From contig NZ_JAHNZO010000005.1 of NCBI RefSeq assembly GCF_018998565.1, forward strand, positions 62,001 through 126,000: a stretch of 64,000 nucleotides of DNA. Reading direction: 5' to 3'. Below are positions 51,539 to 60,151 of this stretch, in pieces. The notes beneath the pieces are model-generated. The model saw only the letters and a program-made list of their open reading frames with translations. It was not told where the DNA came from and did not search any database. The first letter of the stretch is position 1. Every line of letters starts with the position of its first letter. The translations under genes were made by a program, and so were the position numbers. The DNA is from Paenibacillus oleatilyticus. Lineage in GTDB: Bacteria; Bacillota; Bacilli; Paenibacillales; NBRC-103111.

Positions 51539-51874
51539 CTACGGTCGAATCGTTACCCGCGTGCCAAGGCGGACAAGACGGGAAAGTGCCAGTACGTCCT
51601 CATTATACATGCGGATGCAGCCTTTGGAGACGGCGTGGCCGATGGACGCCGGGTTGTTGGTGCCGTGGATGCCGTAATGCGGGCGAGACAGTCCCATCCA
51701 GAAGGCGCCGAACGGTCCGCCGGGATGGGGCACCTTATTTACAATCTTGTACTCGCCCACGGGCGATTGTGTCAGTATTTTGCCGATGGCGATCGGATAC
51801 GAACGGATCACGCGGTCGCCTTCCAGCAGATGAAGCATCCGCTGTGACAAATCGACGATAATGCGATATGGCAT
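51539..51874 (-). CDS. L,D-transpeptidase (YkuD domain), no signal peptide
   Basis: A 111-residue YkuD catalytic domain: [40 protein letters not shown] and the active site [20 protein letters not shown], with His70, His80 and nucleophile Cys86. These enzymes make 3-3 cross-links in peptidoglycan. The start at 51874 has AAGGAG 8 nt upstream. No signal peptide, LysM or other wall-binding domain is seen, so how it reaches the wall is unclear. Confidence 0.88.
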   Translation of the reverse strand: MPYRIIVDLSQRMLHLLEGDRVIRSYPIAIGKILTQSPVGEYKIVNKVPHPGGPFGAFWMGLSRPHYGIHGTNNPASIGHAVSKGCIRMYNEDVLALSRLVRLGTRVTIRP

Positions 51875-51982
51875 GGGGGCAGCTCCTTCGCAGAAGATTT
51901 GCAAGTATGCTACTACCATATGCACGGGAGCCTATCGCGGCGACGGACAGAAAAGCCGTTGTTGATACAAAACAAAACTAAA

Positions 51983-52017
51983 AACAATAAAAAGAATAAC
52001 AACACAATATCTTAACG
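51983..52017 (+). promoter_or_regulatory. A-rich box upstream of phnS
   Basis: The sequence starts AACAATAAAAAGAATAACAA and ends ATATCTTAACG. A closely related sequence lies upstream of phnT (53315-53350). The pair could be operators for the DeoR-type regulator or A-rich upstream promoter elements. TTTACA (52034-52039) and TATAGT (52049-52054) follow but are too close together for a standard promoter. Confidence 0.45.
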
Positions 52018-52109
52018 TGTATTTAATCTGTATTTTACAAAACTCTCTTATAGTTAGGATAACGGGCCAAGCCCAAGGAGTCATATCCAATTAAAGGAGA
52101 GATTAGGAC

Positions 52110-53219
52110 GTGAAAAAGTCTTTATCGCTTATGATGATCCTCATGCTGGCGTTTTCCATGCTGCTGGCTGCTTGCGGAAAAACGGAGTCTGAGCCAAAGG
52201 GGCAAGCTGCGGGAGCGGGCAATACCGGAAGCGCCGGCGCCGATGCGGGCATCGATACAAAAAGCAAAGAGCTCACGGTTTATACCGCGCTGGAAGACGA
52301 TCAGATCAAAAAATATCTGGAGACGTATAAAGCGAAGTACCCTGACGTGAAGCTGAACATCGTTCGCGATTCGACGGGCATCATTACGGCGAAGCTGATC
52401 GCCGAGAAGGATAACCCGCAAGCCGACGTCGTGTGGGGGCTTGCCGCAACGAGCCTGCTCGTGCTGGATCAGAACGGGATGCTCGAAGGGTACTCGCCGA
52501 AGGGTGTCGACCGAGTACAACCGGACTTCAAGGATAAGAACAACCCGACGCGCTGGGTCGGGATCGACGCCTGGGAAACGGCGTTCATCGTGAACAAGAA
52601 AGAGATGGAGAAGCGCGGCTTGCCGGTTCCGCAAAGCTATGCCGATTTGATTAAGCCGGAGTACAAGGGCTTGATTACGATGTCGAATCCTGCCTCCTCC
52701 GGAACCGGCTTCCTGACCGTGTCGGGACTCGTACAGTTGGAAGGCAAGGACAAGGCGTGGGCGTACATGGACAAGCTTCACGACAACATCGCAATGTATG
52801 TGCATTCCGGCTCCAAACCGGCGAAGATGGCCGGAACGGGCGAATATCCGATCGGGATCTCCTTCGGCTACCGCGGGATCCAAGAGAAGAAAACCGGCGC
52901 TCCGGTCGAGGTCGTGTTTCCGAAGGAAGGCTCCGGCTGGGATGTGGAAGCCAATGCGCTGCTGAAGAAGAAGACCGTCAAGCAGGCGGCCAAAGATTTC
53001 CTCGATTGGGCCATCAGCGACGACGCCATGAAGGAATACGGCAAAAACTTTGCGATTTTGGCGGTGAAGAGCGACGGCAGCCAAATTCCGGAAGGCTATG
53101 AACAAGACCCGATCAAGCAATTGATCAAGAACGACCTGAACGAAGCGGCCAAAAACCGCGAAAGCGTCTTGAACGAGTGGAGCAAACGCTACGATAACAA
53201 GAGCGAAGCCAAGAAATAA
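52110..53219 (+). CDS. phnS: 2-Aminoethylphosphonate ABC transporter binding lipoprotein
   Basis: A 369-residue binding protein. The signal peptide ends in the lipobox SMLLAAC, so it is lipid-anchored. The fold is iron/AEP-type: LTVYTALEDDQIKKYLETYK, PQADVVWGLAATSLLVLDQN and MSNPASSGTGFLTVSGLVQL, as in proteins annotated as PhnS-like 2-aminoethylphosphonate binders. GTG start after AAAGGAGA. It lies in the island with phnX and phnW, which supports the substrate; related proteins bind Fe3+ or polyamines. Its own terminator separates it from the ATPase gene. Confidence 0.85.
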   Translation: MKKSLSLMMILMLAFSMLLAACGKTESEPKGQAAGAGNTGSAGADAGIDTKSKELTVYTALEDDQIKKYLETYKAKYPDVKLNIVRDSTGIITAKLIAEKDNPQADVVWGLAATSLLVLDQNGMLEGYSPKGVDRVQPDFKDKNNPTRWVGIDAWETAFIVNKKEMEKRGLPVPQSYADLIKPEYKGLITMSNPASSGTGFLTVSGLVQLEGKDKAWAYMDKLHDNIAMYVHSGSKPAKMAGTGEYPIGISFGYRGIQEKKTGAPVEVVFPKEGSGWDVEANALLKKKTVKQAAKDFLDWAISDDAMKEYGKNFAILAVKSDGSQIPEGYEQDPIKQLIKNDLNEAAKNRESVLNEWSKRYDNKSEAKK

Positions 53220-53252
53220 TAGTACGCAAACGAACAAATCGCAAACCAAATG

Positions 53253-53287
53253 AAAGCGCGGAGCCGCAGGTTCTGCGCTTTTTTTGC
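53253..53287 (+). terminator. Terminator after phnS
   Basis: AAAGCGC (53253-53259) pairs with GCGCTTT (53275-53281), inner GGAGCC/GGTTC pairs extend it and seven T follow. It allows phnS to be made in excess over the transporter body. Confidence 0.8.
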
Positions 53288-53314
53288 CAACTTCTCTTAC
53301 AAAAACAACATAAA

Positions 53315-53350
53315 CACAACAAAAAGAAACAAATAACATAATCTTTACTT
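53315..53350 (+). promoter_or_regulatory. A-rich box upstream of phnT
   Basis: The box starts CACAACAAAAAGAAACAAAT and ends AATCTTTACTT, matching the box before phnS at about three quarters of positions. It is followed by TTGATA (53355-53360) and TATACT (53381-53386), 20 nt apart, a possible weak promoter. phnT therefore seems to have its own start site and may share control with phnS. Confidence 0.45.
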
Positions 53351-53440
53351 GCGTTTGATACTCCGTTAACAAAACCGGCCTATACTTGAACTGAAAGCAA
53401 GTAAGCCGGTCTCCTGCGGGCCGGTCTGAAGGAGGCTCTT

Positions 53441-54469
53441 ATGCAACCGTATTTATCGATCCGACAGTTGTCCAAATCATTCGGTTCGTTCACAGCGTTG
53501 AAACAGATTAATCTCGATATGTACAAAAACGAATTCGTCTGCCTGCTCGGGCCGAGCGGCTGCGGCAAAACGACGCTGCTGCGCTTGATCGCCGGTCTCG
53601 AAAGCCCGACCGATGGACGGATTGCCGTAGACGGGAAGGATATCACCGCTTTGCCGCCCGCGAAACGGAACTTCGGCATGGTCTTCCAATCATACGCCTT
53701 GTTCCCGAACCTGACGGCTTACCAGAACGTCGCTTACGGGCTGCAGAACAAGAAGTGGTCCAAGAAAGATATCGACTTCAAGGTGCGCGAGGCGTTCGCG
53801 CTGATCGATCTTGAGCATGTCATGCAGCGCTATCCGTCCCAGCTGTCGGGCGGCCAGCAGCAGCGCATCGCTTTGGCCCGCGCCATCGTACTGTCGCCGG
53901 ACATGCTGCTGCTGGACGAGCCGTTGTCGGCTTTGGATGCGAAGGTGCGCGTGAAGCTGCGGCAGGAAATCCGCGAGCTGCAGACCAAGCTCGGCATTAC
54001 GACCATCATGGTGACGCACGATCAGGAAGAGGCGCTGACGATGGCCGACCGGATCGTCGTCATGAACAATGCGGAGGTCGTTCAGACCGGCACGCCGCAG
54101 GACGTGTACGACCGCCCGAACTCTCCGTTCGTCGCCGATTTTGTCGGGGCGATCAACTTTCTGGAAGACGGGGTATGGCAAGCCGGGCAGGAAGGCAAGC
54201 GGGCGATCGCCGTCCGGCCGGAGCATATCGAGGTCAGAGCGGGCGATGCGGGCGAAGGCATCCCGGCCGTCGTCCGTAACGTCGAATTCCGCGGTCCGTT
54301 CTACCGGCTGAATCTCCAAATGCTGCACTCCGGCGCAGGCGAGCTGGTAACGGTGGACGTTCCCGCCCAAGCCTCCCGCGAGCTGCCGCTGGCCAAAGAT
54401 GCCCGCGTCCTGCTGAATGTGCCCGCGGAGAAGCTGCTGTCGTTCCAGGCGGAAGCCTTGGCCCATTGA
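53441..54469 (+). CDS. phnT: 2-Aminoethylphosphonate ABC transporter ATP-binding protein
   Basis: A 342-residue ATPase. Walker A is GPSGCGKTT (37-45), the signature LSGGQQQR precedes Walker B LLLDEPLSALD, and the switch His is in MVTHDQEEALTMADRI. The C-terminal 100 residues form a TOBE-type regulatory domain. AAGGAGG precedes the ATG. Its stop lies 24 nt before the permease start. It powers import with the permease encoded next. Confidence 0.88.
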   Translation: MQPYLSIRQLSKSFGSFTALKQINLDMYKNEFVCLLGPSGCGKTTLLRLIAGLESPTDGRIAVDGKDITALPPAKRNFGMVFQSYALFPNLTAYQNVAYGLQNKKWSKKDIDFKVREAFALIDLEHVMQRYPSQLSGGQQQRIALARAIVLSPDMLLLDEPLSALDAKVRVKLRQEIRELQTKLGITTIMVTHDQEEALTMADRIVVMNNAEVVQTGTPQDVYDRPNSPFVADFVGAINFLEDGVWQAGQEGKRAIAVRPEHIEVRAGDAGEGIPAVVRNVEFRGPFYRLNLQMLHSGAGELVTVDVPAQASRELPLAKDARVLLNVPAEKLLSFQAEALAH

Positions 54470-54492
54470 ATCCAAGCGAAGGAGATTTCATC

Positions 54493-56205
54493 ATGTGGAC
54501 TGCACGAACCCGGGCGCTCAGCCCGAAAGCGGGGGGCGCGGAGCTCTGGCAGATGTCGCTTGTCGTCATCGTCGTCCTGCTGCTGCTCACGTCCGTTTTG
54601 TTTCCTCTGGGCGTCTTGTTCGCCAAGGCGTTCCTGGACCGTGAAGGAGCTTTCGTCGGGCTGGCTAACTTTGTGCGTTACTTCTCGACGCCGGCGCTGT
54701 CCCGGTCGCTAACGAATACGATCTATGTCTCGGTCGTTTCGACGGGCATCGCCGTCACGCTGGCGTTCTTCTACGCGTACGGGGTCATCCGGACGGCGAT
54801 CCGGGGCAAGGGATTCTTCAAAACGATCGCGCTTGTGCCGTTGTTCGCGCCTACGATGATGCACGGCATCGCGCTGACGTATTTGTTCGGCAACCAAGGT
54901 CTTGTCACGAATGGCCTGTTCGGACTGGTGCCCGGGTTTGAAATCGAGCTGTACGGCCCGGTCGGCATCATCATGGCGGAGGTCATCTACTTGTTCCCGC
55001 AGGCGTTTCTCATCCTGGCGGCGTCGCTGGCCGTGACCGATTACCGGCTGTACGAAGCGGCCGAGACGCTCGGCGCGGGAAAGCTCAAGCGGCTGCTCAC
55101 GGTGACGCTACCGTCGGTCAAGTTCGGGCTGATCAGCGCCATCTTTGTCTGCTTCACCGCGTGCTTCACCGATTTCGGAGCGCCGCAGGTCATCGGCGGG
55201 AAGTTCAACGTGCTCGCGACGGATATTTACAAGCAGGTGATCGGCCAGCAAAACATGTCCATGGGCGCGGCGGTCGGCATTCTGCTGACGATCCCGGCGG
55301 TTGTCGCGTTCGTGGTGGACCGGCTCGTGCAGCGCAGGCAAAATGCGCTGATCACGTCCAAATCGACGCCATACCGCATTGCGAACGGCCGACTGCGGGA
55401 CAAGCTGTTCACATTGTTCTGCACCCTGATGTCCATCGGAATTCTCATTCCGCTGCTGACAATCGTTTATGCTTCCTTGGTGAACGTATGGCCTTACAAC
55501 CTGACGCTGTCGCTCAAGCATTTTGATTTCTCCGCGAAGGCGGCGGCCGGGTTCGAGCCGTTCTGGAACAGCTTGGTTCTCTCGCTGCTGACGGCAGTTC
55601 TGGGCACGCTATTTGCGTTCGTCACGGCGTACTTGATCGAAAAAACGCGGATGCTGCGAAGCGCCCGGCAGCTCGGCTATTTCTTGGCCATCCTGCCGCT
55701 GTCGCTGCCCGGCATGGTCATCGGGCTGGCCTACATTTTCTTCTTCAACGCGCCGGACAACCCGCTGCACCCGATGTACGGCACCGTAGCCATTCTGGTG
55801 TTGGCAAATGTCGTTCACTTTTTCTCGGTGCCCTTCATCACGGCAATGACCACACTGAAGAAGCAAGACAAGGAGTTCGAGCTGGTGGCGGAGTCGATGC
55901 GAGTGCCGTTCTACCGGACGTTCCTCAAGGTGACGGTGCCGCTGTCGTTGCCGGCCATTATCGAGATGGCGATGTACTTCTTCGTCAACTCTATGGTAAC
56001 GGTGTCGGCGCTCGTCTTCCTGACTTCGCCGGACTTTAAGCTGGCGGCGGTCTCTATCGTCCATATGGACGATGCGGGCGACACGGCGGCCGCGGCGGCT
56101 ATGTCGGTGCTGATCCTGGGAACGAATATCGCCATCCGGCTGCTTTACGAGCTGATTTTGCGGGGCGTGAGGCGGCGGACGGAAGCTTGGCAAGTACACA
56201 AATGA
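54493..56205 (+). CDS. 2-Aminoethylphosphonate ABC permease, two fused halves
   Basis: A 570-residue permease that fuses two BPD_transp_1 domains, about 12 helices in all. Each half has an EAA-type loop (LYEAAETLGAGKLKRLLTVT and FELVAESMRVPFYRTFLKVT). This corresponds to the fused permease subunit of PhnSTU2-type systems, related to iron (FbpB) permeases. The start at 54493 follows AAGGAG at 8 nt. Confidence 0.88.
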   Translation: MWTARTRALSPKAGGAELWQMSLVVIVVLLLLTSVLFPLGVLFAKAFLDREGAFVGLANFVRYFSTPALSRSLTNTIYVSVVSTGIAVTLAFFYAYGVIRTAIRGKGFFKTIALVPLFAPTMMHGIALTYLFGNQGLVTNGLFGLVPGFEIELYGPVGIIMAEVIYLFPQAFLILAASLAVTDYRLYEAAETLGAGKLKRLLTVTLPSVKFGLISAIFVCFTACFTDFGAPQVIGGKFNVLATDIYKQVIGQQNMSMGAAVGILLTIPAVVAFVVDRLVQRRQNALITSKSTPYRIANGRLRDKLFTLFCTLMSIGILIPLLTIVYASLVNVWPYNLTLSLKHFDFSAKAAAGFEPFWNSLVLSLLTAVLGTLFAFVTAYLIEKTRMLRSARQLGYFLAILPLSLPGMVIGLAYIFFFNAPDNPLHPMYGTVAILVLANVVHFFSVPFITAMTTLKKQDKEFELVAESMRVPFYRTFLKVTVPLSLPAIIEMAMYFFVNSMVTVSALVFLTSPDFKLAAVSIVHMDDAGDTAAAAAMSVLILGTNIAIRLLYELILRGVRRRTEAWQVHK

Positions 56206-56223
56206 TACGGGAGGAATAAAAAT

Positions 56224-57051
56224 ATGACGGTACAAGGAGTCATTTTGGATTGGGCGGGAACGGCGGTCGACTACGGCTGCTTCGCGCCGGTGGCGGTATT
56301 CGTGGAAGTGTTTGCGAAACGGGGAATTACGTTGACGGCCGAGGAAGCGCGCGGGCCGATGGGGATGCTGAAGCGGGACCATCTCCGCGAGCTTTGCCGC
56401 CTGAAAAGCGTGGCGGAGCAGTGGAAGGCGGCCTTCGGCCGTGCGCCGGAGGAAGCCGATGTCGATTCGCTGTACGCGGATTTCGAGCTGATGCTGTTCA
56501 GCATTTTGAAGCAATACGCGACCCCGATTCCGGGAGCGATCGAGCTGGTGGCGCGGCTGCGGTCGCAGGGGATCAAGGTCGGCTCGACCACGGGATATAC
56601 GACGGAGATGATGGAGATCGTCGCCGCCGAGGCGAAGAAGCAGGGCTACGCGCCGGACGGGCTGGTAACCCCGGACGAAATGCCTGCGGGCCGGCCGTAT
56701 CCGTGGATGATCTACGAGAACGCAATTCGGCTCGGTATTTATCCGATGAAGCATATCGTCAAAGTCGGCGATACGATCAGCGATATTCGGGAAGGGCTGA
56801 ACGCCGAGACTTGGACGGTCGGCATTCTCAAAGGCAGCAGCGAGCTCGGCATGACCGAGGCGGAAGTAAACGCATGCGATCCTGCCGTTCTTCAGCGGAA
56901 GCTCGAAGAGATCGGGCGGCGCTACCGGTCGGAGGGCGCGCACTACGTCATTGACTCCATCGGCGCATTGGACCCGGTCATTGCAGACATTAACCGGCGC
57001 TTGGCGGCAGGGGAATCCCCATGCTCCACAGCGGCCGTATTGAAAGGATGA
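56224..57051 (+). CDS. phnX: Phosphonoacetaldehyde hydrolase PhnX
   Basis: A 275-residue HAD-family enzyme that cleaves phosphonoacetaldehyde to acetaldehyde and phosphate. The nucleophile is Asp9 in VILDWAGTAVDYG; Ala at position +2 instead of Asp is typical of PhnX. Lys50 in MGMLKRDHLREL forms the Schiff base with the aldehyde. VKVGDTISDIREGLNAETWT carries the other acidic residues. GGGAGG precedes the ATG. phnW starts 6 nt after its stop. Confidence 0.96.
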   Translation: MTVQGVILDWAGTAVDYGCFAPVAVFVEVFAKRGITLTAEEARGPMGMLKRDHLRELCRLKSVAEQWKAAFGRAPEEADVDSLYADFELMLFSILKQYATPIPGAIELVARLRSQGIKVGSTTGYTTEMMEIVAAEAKKQGYAPDGLVTPDEMPAGRPYPWMIYENAIRLGIYPMKHIVKVGDTISDIREGLNAETWTVGILKGSSELGMTEAEVNACDPAVLQRKLEEIGRRYRSEGAHYVIDSIGALDPVIADINRRLAAGESPCSTAAVLKG

Positions 57052-57057
57052 ATTCTC

Positions 57058-58185
57058 ATGACAGAAACGATGACCATTCCGGCGATGCCGGATAATCCAT
57101 ATTTGCTGCTGACGCCGGGACCTTTGTCCACAACGAAGCGGGTGAAGGCGGCCATGCTGAAGGACTGGTGCACGTGGGACCGCGAATACAACGACTTGGT
57201 ACAGGACATTCGCGGCAGGCTGGTCCGGCTGGCGACGACGGAGACGGACCGGTATACGGCCGTGCTGATGCAGGGAAGCGGCACGTTCGTCGTGGAATCG
57301 GTGATCGGCTCGGCGATCCCTGCGGACGGCAAGCTGGCGGTCCTCATTAACGGGGCTTACGGCGAGCGGATCGCGCAAATGGCGGAGCGGCTGCACATTT
57401 CGACCGTCCGGATCGCGCTCGGCGAGACGACACCTGCGGACGCAGCCGCCCTGGATGCCGTCTTGGCCGCGCAGCCGGACATTACGCATGTAGCCGTCGT
57501 CCATACGGAGACGACGACCGGGATGCGCAATCCGCTGGAGGATGTTGCCCGGACGGCGAAGAAGCACGGCAAAACGCTGATCGCCGATGCGATGAGCAGC
57601 TTCGGCGGCATCGCCATCGACGTGGCGGCGCTCGGCATCGATTTTTTGATCAGCAGCAGCAACAAGTGCATCCAAGGCGTCCCCGGCTTCGGCTTCGTCA
57701 TCGCGAAGACGGAGGAGCTGGCCGCCTGTGAAAGACGCGCCCGGTCGCTCTCGCTCGATCTGTACGATCAATGGGAAACGATGGAGCGGCAGCAGGGCAA
57801 GTGGCGGTTCACCTCACCGACCCATGTCGTGCACGCGTTCCATGAAGCGTTGCTGGAGCTGGAGGACGAGGGTGGCATCGCGAAACGGCAGCAGCGGTAC
57901 GAGAACAACCAGCGCCTGCTGGTGCGGGGGATGGAGGAGCTTGGGTTTCAAGCGCTGCTTCCGGCTTCGTGCCAATCGCCGATCATTACTTCGTTTGTGT
58001 ACCCGGTGCATCCGCAGTTTTCATTTGCTGAATTTTACGCGCGGATGAAGCTCGAAGGCTTCGTTCTGTATCCGGGCAAAATCTCGTCCGCGGACACGTT
58101 CCGCATCGGCAACATCGGGGATGTGCATACGGACGATATCGGGCGGCTATTGGAGGCGATCGGGCGGAACCGGTTCTGGTTATAA
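57058..58185 (+). CDS. phnW: 2-Aminoethylphosphonate-pyruvate transaminase PhnW
   Basis: A 375-residue class V aminotransferase that converts AEP and pyruvate to phosphonoacetaldehyde and alanine, feeding Phn[20 protein letters not shown] is the N-terminal signature. The PLP lysine is about Lys203 in [20 protein letters not shown], and [16 protein letters not shown] has the PLP-binding Asp. AAAGGATG precedes the ATG. Length matches characterised PhnW. Confidence 0.96.
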   Translation: MTETMTIPAMPDNPYLLLTPGPLSTTKRVKAAMLKDWCTWDREYNDLVQDIRGRLVRLATTETDRYTAVLMQGSGTFVVESVIGSAIPADGKLAVLINGAYGERIAQMAERLHISTVRIALGETTPADAAALDAVLAAQPDITHVAVVHTETTTGMRNPLEDVARTAKKHGKTLIADAMSSFGGIAIDVAALGIDFLISSSNKCIQGVPGFGFVIAKTEELAACERRARSLSLDLYDQWETMERQQGKWRFTSPTHVVHAFHEALLELEDEGGIAKRQQRYENNQRLLVRGMEELGFQALLPASCQSPIITSFVYPVHPQFSFAEFYARMKLEGFVLYPGKISSADTFRIGNIGDVHTDDIGRLLEAIGRNRFWL

Positions 58186-58205
58186 AGCAGCGGACCGGAA
58201 AATCG

Positions 58206-58234
58206 TGTAAACCGCGGCGCCCGGGTGCTATAAT
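58206..58234 (+). promoter_or_regulatory. Promoter of the DeoR-type regulator
   Basis: TGTAAA (58206-58211) and a perfect TATAAT (58229-58234) are 17 nt apart; a TG at 58226-58227 makes it an extended -10. The regulator thus has its own promoter after phnW. Confidence 0.65.
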
Positions 58235-58269
58235 GCAAATATCATACGCAGGGCTGGAGGTTGCGCCGA

Positions 58270-59055
58270 ATGTCTTTGGTGGGGGAAGAACGCAAGGATT
58301 TCATCTTGAACATGCTCAATCTGGAAGGAAAAGTAAAAACGTTTGAGCTGGTCGAGAAGCTGAAGGTGTCGTCGGAGACGGTCCGCCGGTATTTGGAGGA
58401 GCTGGAGGCGGAGAACAAGCTGAAGCGGGTCTACGGCGGCGCGATCAAAATCAACCTGGCGCGGGAAGAGCCGCCGCACCTGAAGCGGGAAGTGCTTTAC
58501 GCCGACGAGAAGAAGCGGATCGGCCGGGCGGCCGCGTCTCTGGTGGAAGACAACGACGTGATCTTCATCGACGACGGCACGACGACTCAGCAGATGATTC
58601 ATTTTTTGCTTAACAAGAAAAATATTACGGTGCTGGCCTTTTCCGCTCCGGCGCTATATCTGCTCATCGACTACAAGAACAAGGAGCTGTTCTCCGGCGA
58701 CGTGTATTTTATCGGAGGCAAGGTTAATGCCTCGCAGGCGCGGGTATCCGGCTCGATGGCCGAGCGGATGGTCGAGCAGTTTTATGCGGACAAGGCGTTT
58801 ATCTCAATCGACGGCCTTATGGTAAACCGCGGAATTACCAGCTTCGATGCCGAACGGGGGCAGCTCGCGCGCAAGCTGATCGAGCATTCCAAGCAATCGA
58901 TCGTGATGACCGACCGCTCGAAGATCGGCGAGGGGCAGTTCTACAAGCTGGCCGATCTCAAGGAAATCGACATCATTATCAGCGACGTGAACATGCCGAA
59001 GGAATGGGAAGCCGACCTCCAAGCTTCGGGTGTCACGTGGATACATGCCATGTAG
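58270..59055 (+). CDS. DeoR/GlpR family transcriptional regulator
   Basis: A 261-residue repressor. The N-terminal winged helix reads RKDFILNMLNLEGKVKTFEL, then VEKLKVSSETVRRYLEELEA. The C-terminal sugar-isomerase-like sensor domain has NDVIFIDDGTTTQQMIHFLL and GITSFDAERGQLARKLIEHS. GGAGG lies 9 nt before the ATG at 58270. Its position immediately after phnW and its family suggest it represses the AEP genes in response to a phosphorylated metabolite; this is inference. Confidence 0.9.
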   Translation: MSLVGEERKDFILNMLNLEGKVKTFELVEKLKVSSETVRRYLEELEAENKLKRVYGGAIKINLAREEPPHLKREVLYADEKKRIGRAAASLVEDNDVIFIDDGTTTQQMIHFLLNKKNITVLAFSAPALYLLIDYKNKELFSGDVYFIGGKVNASQARVSGSMAERMVEQFYADKAFISIDGLMVNRGITSFDAERGQLARKLIEHSKQSIVMTDRSKIGEGQFYKLADLKEIDIIISDVNMPKEWEADLQASGVTWIHAM

Positions 59056-59142
59056 GAAGCAACTGCCTTGTCTTGCGGTACCGTACAGGGGCCGCTGCCC
59101 AAGCGAAAACTGTCTCCCCGAGGGCCACAAGCCCGGGAGCCT

Positions 59143-59166
59143 ATCCGGAAGCCTAGGCTTCCGGAT
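59143..59166. terminator. 24-nt perfect palindrome, probable terminator
   Basis: The half-site ATCCGGAAGCCT (59143-59154) is followed directly by its exact complement (to 59166), with TTCGTCGTTTTG after it. It lies 88 nt past the regulator stop, next to a CTCCC/GGGAG hairpin. It may terminate transcription or be a protein-binding site; the missing loop makes it an unusual hairpin. Confidence 0.55.
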
Positions 59167-59214
59167 TTCGTCGTTTTGTCGAAGGATGAACAGATACAGA
59201 TAGAAGAGAATGGG

Positions 59215-60072
59215 ATGACGCAAATGGATCGGGATTTATTTGAGGCGATGAATTCAAGTGCGAACAAGCTTAAACAGATCGCGGAAGAAAATATGGAACC
59301 AACGCTTGTCGATAAATTTTTTGCAAATAAGTACGTCAAGTCGGTCCTCAAGACCATGCTTTTTATTATGGCAGCCGTCTTTTGCGTTTTGGCGGTTCTC
59401 TACTTGCTGATGGGAGGGATGGTTTTTTTGATGCTGGACGCCATTTTCAAGCAATTCACGTCCGATGAAAAAAGAGTGCAGGAAGAACTGGCCATTCATT
59501 TGAAAACCAAATATCAGGAAGAATTCAGGATTGAAAAGGTTGATTATAACGGGACGATTGATCATTATGATGTTGAAGTGCGTTCTGCTGCAAAGCCCGA
59601 TTATAAGATTCAAGTGGGTGTTTCGGAGAAAAACAAGCGGTACCTGTTTAGAGACGACTATGTGCAAGCTTTTTGGAACGATGAACTGAAGGAGACGGTT
59701 TATCCGAAACTGCAAGAGCTGCTTCCGAAGGAAAAATACCGCATAACCAAAGTGTCGGACTATCATTCCCTGGGCGGAGAATTTCCGGACGAGAACGAAC
59801 TTATTTTTGGGCCCAACCATATTTCTTTTCAAGAAGCGATTGACCGGCAGCTTCTTTATCTGGATATCCGGTATGAACGATTGGAAGATGGAACAGCTAT
59901 TGGGGACGAGTTGAAAAATGTATATGAAATGGTTGATTTGGCGAAAAATTTTCGTATTAACAGGATGTGGATCGAAATGAGGTCTAATAAAGATAGAAGG
60001 GAACTAAGCTGTCGAATCAACGATGCGAATAGCATCACCAGCATGGCCGATCTGGAAAAGGTTTGCGATTAA
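59215..60072 (+). CDS. Membrane-anchored hypothetical protein
   Basis: A 285-residue protein. One membrane helix (about 44-75, TMLFIMAAVFCVLAVLYLLM) follows a polar N-terminus; a soluble domain of 200 residues comes after it with EEFRIEKVDYNGTIDHYDVE and PDYKIQVGVSEKNKRYLFRD. I do not recognise the family. The gene is richer in A+T than the phosphonate genes beside it, which may indicate a different origin. The start is uncertain; the ATG at 59215 is the best placed, and the frame is open further up through the palindrome region. Confidence 0.65.
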   Translation: MTQMDRDLFEAMNSSANKLKQIAEENMEPTLVDKFFANKYVKSVLKTMLFIMAAVFCVLAVLYLLMGGMVFLMLDAIFKQFTSDEKRVQEELAIHLKTKYQEEFRIEKVDYNGTIDHYDVEVRSAAKPDYKIQVGVSEKNKRYLFRDDYVQAFWNDELKETVYPKLQELLPKEKYRITKVSDYHSLGGEFPDENELIFGPNHISFQEAIDRQLLYLDIRYERLEDGTAIGDELKNVYEMVDLAKNFRINRMWIEMRSNKDRRELSCRINDANSITSMADLEKVCD

Positions 60073-60095
60073 ACGGTCGAAGCCGTTTCTCTCGT
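60071..60095. terminator. Small hairpin at gene end
   Basis: AAACGG (60071-60076) pairs with CCGTTT (60083-60088), followed by CTCTCGTTCC. It overlaps the stop of the hypothetical gene. Weak. Confidence 0.4.
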
Positions 60096-60151
60096 TCCCT
60101 CGTTCCCCCCACGGGGGAGGGACTATTGCCTCTGGCGCGGTGGGCCGGGAT

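Noticed and set aside
55609-57771. 720-codon open frame on the minus strand across the permease, phnX and phnW genes
   Set aside because: It is antisense to three strong plus-strand genes, has Arg/His-rich sequence without family resemblance and no ribosome binding site. Long antisense frames are expected from the G/C-ending codons used here.
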